From Mytilus trossulus (taxonomy: Eukaryota > Mollusca > Bivalvia > Mytilida > Mytilidae), in NCBI RefSeq assembly GCF_036588685.1, contig NW_026963296.1, positions 3,348,001 to 3,412,000 of the forward strand: 64,000 nt of DNA. Reading direction: 5' to 3'. Position 1 is the stretch's first letter, and the number at the start of each line of letters is the position of its first letter. This document shows, piece by piece, positions 1 to 11,911 of the stretch. The notes beneath the pieces are model-generated. The model made no database searches. It had not been told where the DNA came from and saw nothing but the letters and a program-made list of their open reading frames with translations. Both the position numbers and the translations under genes were made by a program.

Positions 1-645
1 CTAAAATTACACAGAGCTGTCAATCAATAGATGCCAATTTGATACTTGGAGCAGGATCTGTTAACCAGTCCGGATAACCCCTTTTAATGAGAAGCCTATG
101 ATTGAGACATCTAAAATTACACAGAGCTGTCAATCAATAGATGCCAATTTGATACTTGGAGCAGGATCTGTTAACCAGTCCGAGCACCCCTTTTAATGAG
201 AAGCCTATGATTGAGACATCTAAAATTACACAGAGCTGTCAGTCAGTAGATGCTAATTTGATATTTAGAGCAGGATCTGTTAACCAGTTCGGAACACCCC
301 TTTCAATAAGAAGCATATGATTGAGACATCTAAAATTACACAGAACTGTCAATCAATAGATACCAATTTGATATTTGGAGCAGGATCTGCTTACCTTTCC
401 GGAGCTCCCCTTTCAATAGGAAGCCTATGATTGAGACATCTAAAATTACACAGAACTGTCAATCAGTAGATACCAATTTGATACTTGGAGCAGGATCTGC
501 TTACCTTTCCGGAGCTCCCCTTTCAATAGGAAGCCTATGATTGAGACATCTAAAATTACACAGAACTGTCAATCAGTAGATACCAATTTGATACTTGGAG
601 CAGGATCTGCTTACCCTTCCGGAGCACCCCTTTCAATAAGAAGCC
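1..645. repeat. 110-bp minisatellite array, open at left edge
   Basis: Units begin at 1, 111, 220, 330, 440 and 550, a period of 109-110 bp, and the last unit ends near 645. Units carry shared point variants; for example the last three share the change from 'gttaacc' to 'gcttacc'. This suggests local homogenisation. The array continues to the left of the window, so its full length is unknown. No coding potential. Confidence 0.95.
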
Positions 646-1161
646 ACTGAAATATCATCACCACCTACATAGATAATACATTATGTAAAAAGATGTTTAA
701 AATATTTTTGTATACATGTCAAATTCAAATTTGTTTTTCGTTGACTATTGTTTGTATTTTCTTCATTTGTCGGTTTGTCCATGTTTTTATCTAACTTCGT
801 CTAGCGGTTATTGAGTGGCTCCTTTATATCTTCTCCCTCTTCTAGAGAATTTTCTTTTTTTCATTTTTGTCCTTGTACTGAATATGCATTACATATTTGC
901 CACTGGATTGATTGTCGTTTAACGCCACTTTCAGCACTATTGTCTCTTTGTCTATTTTGTGGCGTTGGATTTTTTTCTTGGTTTTTTTTTGTTTGTTTTT
1001 TTTGGGGGGGGGGGGGGGTCTCACGTATCAGCCACTAGTGGGGTTTGAACTCACAACCTCAGTATTGGCAGGCTAGTGATACAGTAGTTGGACTGATTAG
1101 ATTACACCAATCGGCATACGAGGCCCCTCTGTTTGATACTAGACGTTAAGTAAACAACAAC
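646..1161 (-). repeat. Spacer with a tRNA-derived SINE-like head
   Basis: Between two arrays lies a T-rich stretch, a run of about 15 G (around 1003-1018), and at 1022-1130 a segment that resembles a tRNA-derived SINE head read on the minus strand. The minus strand contains 'gttgtgagttcaaacccc', which fits a B box / T-arm (GTTCAAACCC), preceded by 'ctgccaatactgag', a typical anticodon-arm-like part of bivalve SINEs. No A box was confirmed and no functional tRNA is implied. Confidence 0.45.
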
Positions 1162-1833
1162 TTATCAATCAATAAAGAGATATGGACAATTTCTTCTACA
1201 TCTATTCTACACCTTAATAACCATCAATACAGAGATATGGACACTTTCTCCTTCACCTATTCTACATCCTAACCATCAATAAAGAGATATGGACACTTTC
1301 TCCTATATCTATTCTACACCTTAACCATCAATAAAGAGATATGGACACTTTCTCCTATATCTATTCTACACCTTAACCATCAATAAAGAGATATGGACAC
1401 TTTCTCTTACATCTATTCTACACCTTAACCATCAATAAAGAGATATGGACTCTTTCTCCTACATCTATTCTACACCTTAACCATCAATAAAGAGATATGG
1501 ACACTTTCTGCTACATCTATTCTACACCTTAACCATCAATAAAGAGATATGGACACTTTCTCCTTCACCTATTCTACATCCTAACCATCAATAAAGAGAT
1601 ATGGACACTTTCTCCTATATCTATTCTACACCTTAACCATCAATAAAGAGATATGGACACTTTCTCCTTCACCTATTCTACATCCTAACCATCAATAAAG
1701 AGATATGGACACTTTCTCCTACATCTATTCTACACCTTAACCATCAATAAAGAGATATGGACACTTTCTGCTACATCTATTCTACACCTTAACCATCAAT
1801 AAAGAGATATGGACACTTTCTCCTACATCTCTT
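1162..1833. repeat. 53-bp minisatellite array
   Basis: About 13 head-to-tail units of 52-55 bp built around 'aaagagatatggacac' and 'tctattctacacctta'. Variants ('tccttcacc', 'tcctatatc', 'tgctacatc') recur in blocks, suggesting multi-unit duplications inside the array. Confidence 0.95.
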
Positions 1834-2169
1834 AACTAAAGTCAACAGCATTACAGCTTCATGTGTGCAACTTGCTAATAAGCTTGATTCTATTCGATGC
1901 GTGTTTCAAAAAATGCTTAAAAAATCAAAAATGATTATGCCTAAAGAGACCTAGAAGCTGATACTGTTTAAGAGGCAATGCCAGAGAAAACCAGGCAGGA
2001 CTGTTCAACTAAAAAAAATTAATTTGGTCAAACTTATATTTTTCCCTTTCAGTATAACATACTGACTGGGAATATATAATTTTTTTTCAATTTTTTGTGA
2101 ATTTGACATTTTTTTTAATGAAATTCAATATAAGGGCTCAAACCGCTATTTTCCATTGAAATGTATGGG
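1834..2169. other. Non-coding spacer with one arm of a 31-bp inverted repeat
   Basis: No ORF or recognised gene. Positions 1968-1998 are the exact reverse complement of 14742-14772. The rest is AT-rich with no visible structure. Confidence 0.6.
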
Positions 2170-3034
2170 GAAAAGGCCAGTTTCTTACTGTTTTCAATTA
2201 TCCGTCATCAGAGAAAAACAATACTTATGACAAAACTACCTATATGGAAGTCTAGTACTAAGTTGGTGTAAAAAATAATGAAAATAAAATTTTTGGTATC
2301 TTTTTGATTTTTTTCAAAAAATAAGGTAAAAAAATGCTAAAATAAGGAAAATTGAAAAAATTGAGAAATGCCAGTTTCTAACCGTTTTCAATGAACCATC
2401 ATTGGAGAAAAACAGCCCTTATGACTAAACTACCTATATGGAAGTTTAGAACTATGTTGGTGTAAAAAATAATGGAAATAAAATTTTTGGTATCTTTTTG
2501 ATTTTTTTCAAAAAATAAGGTAAAAAAATGCTAAAATAAGGAAAATTGAGAAATGCCAGTTTCTAACCGTTTTCAATGAACCATCATTGGAGAAAAACAG
2601 CCCTTATGACTAAACTACCTATATGGAAGTTTAGAACTATGTTGGTGTAAAAAATAATAAGAATAAAATTTTTGGTATCTTTTTGATTTTTTCAAGAAAT
2701 AAGGTAAAAAAATGCTAAAATAGGGAAAATTTGAGAAAAGCCGTTTTTTGACCGTTTTCATTTATCCATCACCAGAGGAAAACAACACTAATGAATAAAC
2801 TACCTATATGCAAGTCTAGTACTATTTTGGTGTGAAAAATGATGAAAATGAAATTTTTGGTATCTTTTTGATTTAAAAAAAAAAATAAGGTAAAAAAATG
2901 CTAAAATAAGAAAAATTGAGAAAATTTAAGAAAAGCCAGTTTCTAACCGTTTTCAATTATCCATCACCAGAGGAAAACAACATTTATGACTTACTACTGA
3001 TATGGAAGTCTAGTACTATGTTGGTTTAAAACAA
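2170..3034. repeat. ~186-bp tandem array, AT-rich
   Basis: Five degenerate units are marked by 'accgttttca' (or 'ctgttttca') at about 2188, 2381, 2566, 2751 and 2946, followed in each unit by 'ctacctatatg' and 'tttttggtatctttttgat'. Period about 185-195 bp. Part of a further unit resumes after an inserted repeat at 3459-3545, so the array was interrupted after it formed. Confidence 0.85.
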
Positions 3035-3458
3035 GAATGTGTCCACAATACACGGATGCCCCACTCGCACTATCATTTTCTATGTTTAGTGGACCGTGAA
3101 ATTGGAATAAATTCTCTAATTCGGCATTCAAATTATAATGATGTTATCAAAGGGAACATGTACACTAAGTTTCAAGTTGATTAAATTTCTACTTTATCAA
3201 TAACTACCTTGACCAAAAACTTTAACCTGAAATTTGCACTATCATTTTCTATGTTCAGTGAACCGTAAAATTGGGGTCAAAACTCTAATTTGGCATTTAA
3301 ATTAGAAAAAACATATCATAGGGCACATGTTACTAAGTTTCAAGTTGATTGGACTTCATCCTCATCAAAAACTACCTTGACCAAAAACTTTAACCTGAAG
3401 CAGGACAGACGGACGGACAGACAGACGAATGGAGGCACTATCGTAGGTGGGGCATAAA
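3035..3458 (+). mobile_element. Dispersed repeat family C
   Basis: Starts 'acaagaatgtgtccacaata' and ends 'atcgtaggtggggcataaaa'. A second copy with the same two ends lies at 45822-46235, so this is a mobile repeat. It contains two internal modules built on 'cactatcattttctatgttc' and a GACGGACG-type cluster at about 3411-3430 near its 3' end. It interrupts the 186-bp array. No ORF. Confidence 0.8.
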
Positions 3459-3545
3459 AATAATGAAAGTACAATTTTTGGTATCTTTTTTACTCTTTTT
3501 AAAACAATTCAGTAAAAAAATGCAAAAAATAAGGAAAATTGTAAT

Positions 3546-4449
3546 ATTGAGAAAATTATGCTTTGGCAAACCAAAATGGTATTACATGGATTAAGTGGCA
3601 AAATAACATACACTTTTGCATCTTTATTGTATTTATCATGTTTTAGTGAGTTTTTGATGAAAAAAAATAAAGAAAAAAGTTGTAGTCTTGTCGCCACTTT
3701 GTTCCTTTGGTTACCATAGCAAGCATAAAATGTACACTATTCATTTCCTGTAGGCCTTTTTTGTACAAATTTTCACCATGAAAGTACTTAGTTGGAATAT
3801 GCAAGAAAATTCTCACTGAATTGGCATCTAGATCATAAGTCAATGCCACAGATACCTATAATACAATTTTTTGCTGTACTTTGACCTCAAAGTTAAAAGA
3901 TGACTTTTGTTTACAATTTTGTGTCGGGAGCATTATCTGTTTGCCCTTTGACAAAATCTTTCGATATTTGGCACATGTGTGCAGCACCTCAAGACAATCT
4001 GTTGTGTTCCAAGGACCATCATCCCCAAATTTATCCAAACCTTCCTTTAAGGGAATTGAACCTTATAACAAAATTTCATAGATATCCATTAATTTAAACT
4101 GAAGGTATTGTCCGGAAACCAATGTGACTTCAGACAACAACAATGACGACATCATACCATTATACATTCCCAAAAATTGTTTGCGGTCGAATAATAAATG
4201 ATTAGATCCTCATTTCTCAACCTTATATATTCTGAACTCCCAACTGGCATGACCATCATGACCATGGATCTTTTCCATTTATAATTATTGTTTTTTGGGG
4301 GGGGGGGGGATTTCAAATCAAGGACGAAACCACATGAATACATGAGTACATGCACGTATATAATTGATAGTGACAAAATCTATAAATAAGCATGCTATTT
4401 GTTTTGTGCAAAATCAAATATGATTATGCAGAGTGGTTTAATTCTTTAT
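3546..4449 (+). repeat. Unassigned DNA with a family B 3' end
   Basis: At 4045-4195 the text matches the 3' part of family B: 'aaatttcatagatatccat', then a 'ttgtccggaaaccaa' step, then 'gacgacatcataccattata', then a segment ending 'ttgcggtcg'. Other family B copies lie at 27140-27640, 42890-43300 and 48215-48530. Short ORFs on both strands overlap each other and look incidental. A run of G lies at 4298-4309. The rest is unrecognised. Confidence 0.5.
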
Positions 4450-4690
4450 TGAAGGCTGTACCTATTACTATAAACTTTTACATTGTATGGTCTCTTAATG
4501 GAGAGTTGTCTGATTACAATTATGCAGAGGCGGATTTAGGGGGGCAGGGGGGGTCATATAGGGAATCACTGAAGCGTGACTGGAGGGGGCCCCCTTAGGT
4601 CAGTCAGTGGGCCCCCCTTATGAAAATTTCTGGACCCGCCACTGTTATACTACATCTTCTGATTTTTATTGTGTTCCATAGCAGTTTCTT
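4450..4690 (+). mobile_element. Family A fragment carrying an inserted short TIR element
   Basis: The 3' end of repeat family A ('tgaaggctgtacc ... gagagttgtctgatt ... tactacatcttctg') is interrupted at 4525-4644 by a 120-bp element. The insert has ends 'cagaggcggatttag' and 'ctggacccgccactg' (imperfect inverted repeats, CAGTGGCGGATCCAG type) and G/C-rich inner arms. Other family A copies read straight through this point, so they give the empty site. A TTAT-like duplication flanks the insert. Confidence 0.65.
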
Positions 4691-7600
4691 CAAAACCTTT
4701 GGAAATAGAAGCACCCTTTATCTTCATCACTTGGTTTGTATAAAAGTCAGAATATGACAACAGAGAATTATTTCCATACATCACAATGATTATGGCCTAA
4801 AGAGAACTGTGATAGGTTCATGTAGCCTTGAAATTGGCAATCATATCAAACCTCCTTTGTTAATAAGACGGATAACTTGGCCTGATTAAATGTGACATAT
4901 ACTTAGCAACAGTGTTAACATAACAATTAGTTTATTTTGTTTAGTAATTCAATCCATAAATTTTGATCAAGATTCAAATGCATGTACTGCACAAAACAAA
5001 AAATAACAAGGGCATACTACATTGATACTTATAAGTTTGTTCTTTTTTGTGTACATATTTCTAAATAGCACAACAATGTTAACACAATTATTTTAAAAAA
5101 TACAATTTTTGACTTTTCATTCCCTTATAACAGATTTGTTTTAATATAAATTGATCCCATTTTCTGTTACTCTGTAATAATTTGGAACTTATTTTATCAA
5201 CACATATATATACATCTTTTTAGAAATTCATATAAACCCTTGCATAACATAAATGGCATGTATAAATATTTGCCTATATAAACACATGAAACATGATAAA
5301 TATCTAAATAGTTTTAGAAAATTTTGAAATATTCTTTCAGATACCAAGTAATATTTTAAAAGATAAAGATTCATAAACAACTAAGTTGATATTCTTAAAA
5401 TTGTCCTCTATCAAAATTGTCATTTTCAACATTGAGGTCTCTCAATTACTAAAGTAACTTCCAAAATATTACCAAAAGTCAAACATATACATAAAAAACT
5501 TAATAGGTATTGAAATGTTCTGTTGTATGAGTCTCCCAAACTGGTTACAGTTTCATGTGTGATTTTCTTTAAGCTCAGTCACCTGAAAACAAATGAAGGA
5601 ATAGTCAAGCTATACATTTATACATCAGTTTTTTGCTTGAAAATGTTTTAAATTAATTATATTAAATAAGATGAATTTTAATATTATATACATATATTCA
5701 AGTACACATATTTGAAGTTTAGTATAATTTTTTAGAAGATTTCACATTCAGGAATTCAAATATATTTGTAGTGAGAGATTAAAACCCTTCTTGCATATCT
5801 GGAAAATACACACTTGGTCTCATTAATTTTTATGTGTGTGTCATCTGTGTTTTTATTTGTTCTTAAATTAAGCTGACACTGGTCATATTAAAATGTTTAA
5901 CAATTCATTTGTTATGCATTCTTATTCTGATTTACATTATGTACTGATGTAATGTCTAGTTTATTTACAGGATTTAAGATTTCACATTCTTTATCTCATA
6001 TGGTACTTTATCAAAATATAGATAAACACGTAAAAAATGTACTGCAAGAGATACTGGTACTCACTTATGAATTTTCATATTAATGCAGTAGGTTAACTTC
6101 AAAATCAAGTTGATCTATTTCTCTAATTATAGGCTCCTCTATATGTAAGTCTGTCATCTGATGTATCTTTTATCTGTTTAAAGAAATAACAGATTATAAG
6201 GTGATCAATTATTCTTTGAATTGAATTTGGAAAATTGTATTTAAAATCAAATTAGTTATTTTCTTATCTTAAGAACCAGTGGAAAATATATAATGAGCTG
6301 TTAGCATCTTACTACATTAAAACATTCAAAGTTACAAGACTTTTTTGTATGATTAATTCTATTTTTAAATGGACAGGTTAATGAATAAAATGATCTAAAT
6401 GAACACTTTAAAGCAGAAAGGTAAATTGTGATTTACTTATTACTAAACAACTTTACTTGATATATTTGAGTCAAATTAACCTTATATATGTTATGCGTTT
6501 CAGGATCACACATGTACATGTACAAATGTATCTAAATTCTAATGACAAGATCTCAAAATGTGCTAATTTTTTTCAGTTTTGAACTAAATGTTAAAAGTTT
6601 GAAATCCTTGCAATTGTATCATGTATATATCACATGTCTAATTTAGTTTCTAAGGACACGAAGGACAATAAACAACAATTTTATGATACAAAGGTATTGC
6701 TGTCCCAAAAGTTCCCATCTAAATAGTGGATTAAGAATCTAATTATCTTAAGATTTGATATACAAGTTTTATTTTTATAAATAAATATATATGTAATCAT
6801 CATAACCACTTTTCAATATACATGATATATGTGTGTCTTTCATATGTCATAAAATATAGGTACACTGTATATGTAGCAATCAAAATTACAGAAAATTTTA
6901 ATTTGACGTTCCTGATTTTTAACAAATTAAGCTTACTGTTTACATGTATATCTGACATAAACATACATACATGTATGACTATCCTGATAACTGTAGGATT
7001 GTCTTTACTTTTATAAATTGTGACTTGGATGGAGAGTTGTATCATGATCTATCATTGACACTCATGCCACATCTGTTTATACATTTATCTATTCTACATG
7101 TACATGTACATGCAAATGTATTCAGTTGTACATGTAGTCGCATTTTGCCTACATGTACAATGTACATTCATTTTGGCACATGAACATACCTTACTGACAT
7201 GTACATATTAATGATAAGCATAATAAATAAGGTGACAGACATGTATGGTCTGTTTTGTATATGGAGGATAGTTGTACATGTGATTTTCTCGTTGGCAATC
7301 ATCATGATCATAACCAAATCTTCTTTTTTTATGTAACGTTTGAGTCTTATACATGTATTTTTTTTTGTTTTTTTTTTATTTTAAATTATTATCCTATTCA
7401 AATAATGTTTAAACATGATGAATAAAATTGTATAAAATTGCTTTCAGCACAGATCATACATTTGCAGAGAATAATTTCACATTGTAACTAAAAATAAAAG
7501 GGAAAGGGGGGATGTTTTAAAATTATTGAACGGGCCATATGATTTATCCGAGAAGTAATCCAAAACTTTCATAATTTAAACTATTACCTGTTCCAACTGG

Positions 7601-8339
7601 TATAACTGTCGCAAAGAATTCTTTTAAACACTATCACTATCATCTGCTTCAAAGTGATCCGCCTTTCCAGTTTTCAAGATGCACAAAATTATGGCATTTA
7701 GATCTTTATAGTTTGCTTTTGGTGTCCATGATATACCATGTACTGAGTCTGTTTTAAGGTCGGAGAAAACTGTATAATTTCCAGCATTTGTCCAGCTGAA
7801 TCATCAAAAACTACTCACGAATGGCTTTAAATTCCTCATATTCCACATTTCAAGCAAATAATACAATAATTTCAGTCTTATAAATAATCTTCATTCCCGT
7901 ACAGATATAATTTGTAACTACCTCTGTCTGGAAGTGATCACCCGTACATGTATGCAACAATCTCCTGGTGAGGGAAATAAGTTTCCCAACACCACAAACT
8001 TATGTACTTTTCTTAAATCTTATCAAAATGTTCAATTATGTATACAAATATACAACAGAAGTTCATTTTTCTGTCAAAACATTACCAGCTGGTCACTACC
8101 TTTATCTGTATCTTCAATATATATTCTGCCAATGTAGGCACACCTCTTCCGAGTATTGGTTTTTCACATCATGAATAAAAATATCTTCCACCAATATCAC
8201 TATACACTATTTACATTGTTCATCATATTCTTGACGATAAAATTGGACTTAATGTCAATATCATCAAATCATTAAATATTTTAAAATCTAAAAATATTTA
8301 TCTAAAGATATCACTGTTTAAGAGTAGACAACCAATTGA
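4691..8339. other. AT-rich non-coding DNA, no gene recognised
   Basis: No ORF here looks like a protein-coding exon. Short family A fragments lie at about 7010-7075 and 7235-7325. From 6500 to 7210 there are many overlapping palindromic TACATGTA motifs, densest at 7095-7160. Pyrimidine- and A-rich tracts are frequent. The stretch 7560-8200 is slightly less AT-rich but matches nothing I know. Confidence 0.6.
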
Positions 8340-8359
8340 CACTTAGGATTCATAAAATG

Positions 8360-11300
8360 TTACTTTCTTTTCTTTTTCTTTATATCATCTAATTGCAACA
8401 GTCTATATCTTTCACAATGGAGATTGTAACATAATCGCCTACATTTTGGATCTATAATGTTCTGTATCACTTTAAAAACTTTTTCATTTCTTAACATTGT
8501 CATGTAATTAAAGGGATCTATGATCAGTTGTAAAATGTCAAAATGTTCACCTTTCATATTAAAAGCAGCTAGTTCTTCACTACAAGAATTAATTAAATCT
8601 TCCAAAATTGGTTTTCTGATATCTTCTAAACTTTTACACGTTAATAAGAAATGTGGTAAAGTTTCTTCTGTTTCATTACACAGTTTGCATATAGACAGTT
8701 CTGTATTACTTTTAAACTTGGCTCTAACTGTTTGCAGAATGTAACTCCCAGTAGCTATTTTCAATTTTGTAGGAATTCTAATAATTTCCCTTGAATTCAT
8801 AGTATTTGTATTTGCAATAGGATGACATTGTCCTGGTTTATATATCAACGATAAGTATCTTAAACTGGTATAAAGTTTTGCTTGATTCAGTATCTTCTCA
8901 ATCCAGAATTTTTGAACTTTGGAAGTTATTTCCCTTTTCCATTGGTATTTACTAATTGGATTAACTAAGTATTGTGCAGGATCATTAAGTTCATATTTCA
9001 AAAATATTTTCCTCAGTAAACTAAACCAACTATTACTATTAATAGATTTAACATTTAATTGCCTTTCCGCTAGTTGCCATTCAATAGAATTTTTTCCTTG
9101 TCTAGTAATATTTCCATAAAAAGTTAAAATTTTTACATCTATTTGAGCTTCTACAGGTAACATCCCAGAAATCATATATATAGCAGGATCTGCTACTGTT
9201 TTTGGTAAAGATAACAATTGTTTCAAGAACTTCTTAAATTGGATATTTAAAGTTTCTAAACATCTTCCTCTAGGGATTACTATTTCCAATCCATAAAACA
9301 TTATCGGTATAATATAAGTATTCATTATTGACATTGAAGTTTGTGGATCTAGTCCATTTTCGCCATAAAGTCCAACCCCCATTAAACTATATAGTGTCCT
9401 TCTTGCTTTCTTTAAATTCTCATCTATTGTTGCTTTACATGAATCATCGTCTGTACGACATATTCCTATATGTGTTGCTTTATTAGAAGTTGGAAGAACA
9501 GAATTGCCTAAATTCCAAAAATTTTCATTTACTTTCTCATGGTGACGTGATTTAGACTGTATAACACAACTTTTTGCTGGTTGTAGTAAGTATGCCTCAT
9601 GTTTACTAAAATCAAAGGCCATATCAATTAAAATTTGCGTTTCATACGGACAGTTACTAAGAATGGCTAAATCATCTGCGCAAGTAGGAGCACAACAAGA
9701 AATAGATCCAATTTTGCCTCCATATCCTGAATCAGCTAAAATGTCTAAAAGTGTATTTATATAGATTTTGTACAAGTCTGCACTAAGAGTCCCTCCTTGT
9801 CTTACGCCTTGTTCTATTCTAAAAGTGTCCGATATTTGATTATTCCATTTAACACAAGAAACAGCATTTTTATATAGATTATCAATAATTAAAATTGATT
9901 GTTCCGGAATTTTCATTTGATATAATCTTCTGATAAGCCCAGCATGTTTAACAGCATCGAATGCAGATTTTGCATCAAGCATAGTTATTATTATTTGATC
10001 ATTTAACTCGATACATTCCTTGTGATATTCTTCTATAATAAAAGAGCAGTTTAATGGTGCTGTTCTTTTAGTAAAGCCACGTTGTAATGGATTTTGATAT
10101 TTTATAATGTCAGGATTAATTCTGATCTTTAAAACAGCCTCAATGAGTTTGGATAATGTTGGAGTAATTGTTATTCCACGATAATTTTTACTGTCTTTAC
10201 AACTTCCTTTATTCTTAAAGAGCGGAATTACTATCCCTAATTTCTGTTCGTCTGGTATATAACAAAGTCTAAAAGTACTATCCAGGAGTTCTTTAAGGTG
10301 ATAAATAAGAGATTGTCCTCCATATAATAAGTTTTCAGTTGAAACTCCAAATATATCTGGTGATTTATTTAAATTTAATAACTTCAAAGCTTCTACTATT
10401 TCATTTTCAGTAATACTTTGGTGCTGAAACATAGCTCTACAAATGTCAATTATATCAATATATTCTTGTTCGATCTTTTGTTGATATTTGTTATCAAAAT
10501 GTTCATGAATAGAATTTTTTGTTAAATTTTCAAAATGATGTTTCCATCCACTTAAAATGTTGTTTTCTGTACTATACACTGTGTCTCCTACAGATAGTTC
10601 ATCTATATGATTACTTAATCTTCCCCTCTGTTTTTTAATAAGTCTATAAAATGAATTTTTGTTTTTGATATTTGCTTCCATTATTTTTTCTCTTTCATCG
10701 ATTCTATTCATCGCAACTGCCTTGCGACAGTGTTTACGTAAATTATAAGTTGTCTCTTTTTTCTGAATATAAAGTTCATTCCTTGGATCTTCCGACCGCC
10801 CATTAATCTTCCATTGATAAAAAGCCTTTTTTTTCATTGCAATTGCGCCAGAAATATCTTCATTCATTACTTTTAATTTTGGTTTTCTATATCTTTTTCG
10901 AGGAGTTGGACAACAACTTTTTGCTGAATTGAAGAGTAAACTGTTCATATTTTGAAAAGCAATATCCACTTCATATTTATTTTCTAAAGATGATGAAAAA
11001 TTATCTAATCCATTTTCAACTAAAGTTTTATATGCGTCTTTATCTATTTTTTTCCATGGAGTTTTTCCAGAGGGTAGAATATTTGAATTTGAACATTTCA
11101 GTTTTTCTTTAGCATTGATGATATATTTCAATTTTGCTTTAACAGGAAAATGATCAGACACGTTAGTAGCTACATTATCCATTGTTTCCATACTGATCAC
11201 ATTCTCTTTAAAATCTTGTTTAAAAAGTAAAAAGTCAATAGTTGAAGTTCCTTTACCACTACAATTTACAAAAGTAATACCATTTTCTTCAGTATATAAA

Positions 11301-11911
11301 CTATTTTCATTCAAAAAGTCTACTAAATATTTGTTTCTTCTCGTATCTATTTTACTTAAAATATTTTCGTTAAAATCGCCACCAATTATAATAGAGTGAG
11401 AGTCGCTATAACTTTGAACGATTTCATGTAGTTGGTCTATACAGTTATAAAATTCTAATGAGTCAGATGATGTTCCTTTACATGGTAAATAAACAGATAC
11501 TAGGAGTAGCTTCGAAGATCCTAAAAGTTCAACACAGCAAATTCTATCGTTTCCAATATCTAACGGATTAATAAAATTGTCAAGGTCTTTTCTCCATAAA
11601 ATTCCTGTTCCCCCATAACCACGAGGTAAATTGGTTGGATTTATTGGATCTTTATCATCGACCGCTTTTCCAATTCCACAAATATTTTGATGAAGTTCAT
11701 TAAGTAAATTCAGTTGAAAATTAAACAGCCAATGTTCTTGAATTAAAAATATATCTGTTGATTTAAAAAGTTCATCAAAAAACATACCGCATGTTTGTAT
11801 ATTTTTACAATTAAAAGTTAAAATATTAAGTTCTTTCTTTTTATCATCCTCTCTACTTTCATGATTTAATTGTTCCATTATGTCGGTTGGACACTGAGGC
11901 TTGTTTTCCAT
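8360..11911 (-). CDS. LINE ORF2: endonuclease / reverse transcriptase, 1183 aa
   Basis: An APE-like endonuclease occupies roughly residues 28-262, with 'LNILTFNCKN', the metal-binding 'LIQEHW' (Glu59), 'IIIGGDFNENI' (about 175-185), 'TIDFLLF' and the terminal 'SDHFPVK' (252-258). The reverse transcriptase spans roughly 555-830, with 'NYRGITITP' (577-585), 'DAKSAFDAVKH' (646-656), 'GVRQGGTLSADLY' (702-714) and the catalytic 'CADDLAI' (744-750). The usual F/Y before ADD is Cys here; the two Asp are intact. A C-terminal C-x2-C-x8-H-x4-C zinc motif sits at 1075-1092 and the tail is lysine-rich. The length fits a complete ORF2. The first ATG overlaps the end of ORF1, so reinitiation or termination-coupled translation is plausible. 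Known function of the family: nicks target DNA and copies its own RNA. Confidence 0.93.
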   Translation of the reverse strand: MENKPQCPTDIMEQLNHESREDDKKKELNILTFNCKNIQTCGMFFDELFKSTDIFLIQEHWLFNFQLNLLNELHQNICGIGKAVDDKDPINPTNLPRGYGGTGILWRKDLDNFINPLDIGNDRICCVELLGSSKLLLVSVYLPCKGTSSDSLEFYNCIDQLHEIVQSYSDSHSIIIGGDFNENILSKIDTRRNKYLVDFLNENSLYTEENGITFVNCSGKGTSTIDFLLFKQDFKENVISMETMDNVATNVSDHFPVKAKLKYIINAKEKLKCSNSNILPSGKTPWKKIDKDAYKTLVENGLDNFSSSLENKYEVDIAFQNMNSLLFNSAKSCCPTPRKRYRKPKLKVMNEDISGAIAMKKKAFYQWKINGRSEDPRNELYIQKKETTYNLRKHCRKAVAMNRIDEREKIMEANIKNKNSFYRLIKKQRGRLSNHIDELSVGDTVYSTENNILSGWKHHFENLTKNSIHEHFDNKYQQKIEQEYIDIIDICRAMFQHQSITENEIVEALKLLNLNKSPDIFGVSTENLLYGGQSLIYHLKELLDSTFRLCYIPDEQKLGIVIPLFKNKGSCKDSKNYRGITITPTLSKLIEAVLKIRINPDIIKYQNPLQRGFTKRTAPLNCSFIIEEYHKECIELNDQIIITMLDAKSAFDAVKHAGLIRRLYQMKIPEQSILIIDNLYKNAVSCVKWNNQISDTFRIEQGVRQGGTLSADLYKIYINTLLDILADSGYGGKIGSISCCAPTCADDLAILSNCPYETQILIDMAFDFSKHEAYLLQPAKSCVIQSKSRHHEKVNENFWNLGNSVLPTSNKATHIGICRTDDDSCKATIDENLKKARRTLYSLMGVGLYGENGLDPQTSMSIMNTYIIPIMFYGLEIVIPRGRCLETLNIQFKKFLKQLLSLPKTVADPAIYMISGMLPVEAQIDVKILTFYGNITRQGKNSIEWQLAERQLNVKSINSNSWFSLLRKIFLKYELNDPAQYLVNPISKYQWKREITSKVQKFWIEKILNQAKLYTSLRYLSLIYKPGQCHPIANTNTMNSREIIRIPTKLKIATGSYILQTVRAKFKSNTELSICKLCNETEETLPHFLLTCKSLEDIRKPILEDLINSCSEELAAFNMKGEHFDILQLIIDPFNYMTMLRNEKVFKVIQNIIDPKCRRLCYNLHCERYRLLQLDDIKKKKRK

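Noticed and set aside
1022-1130. Functional tRNA gene on the minus strand
   Set aside because: Only a T-arm/B-box-like stretch is visible; no complete cloverleaf or A box, so a SINE head is more likely.
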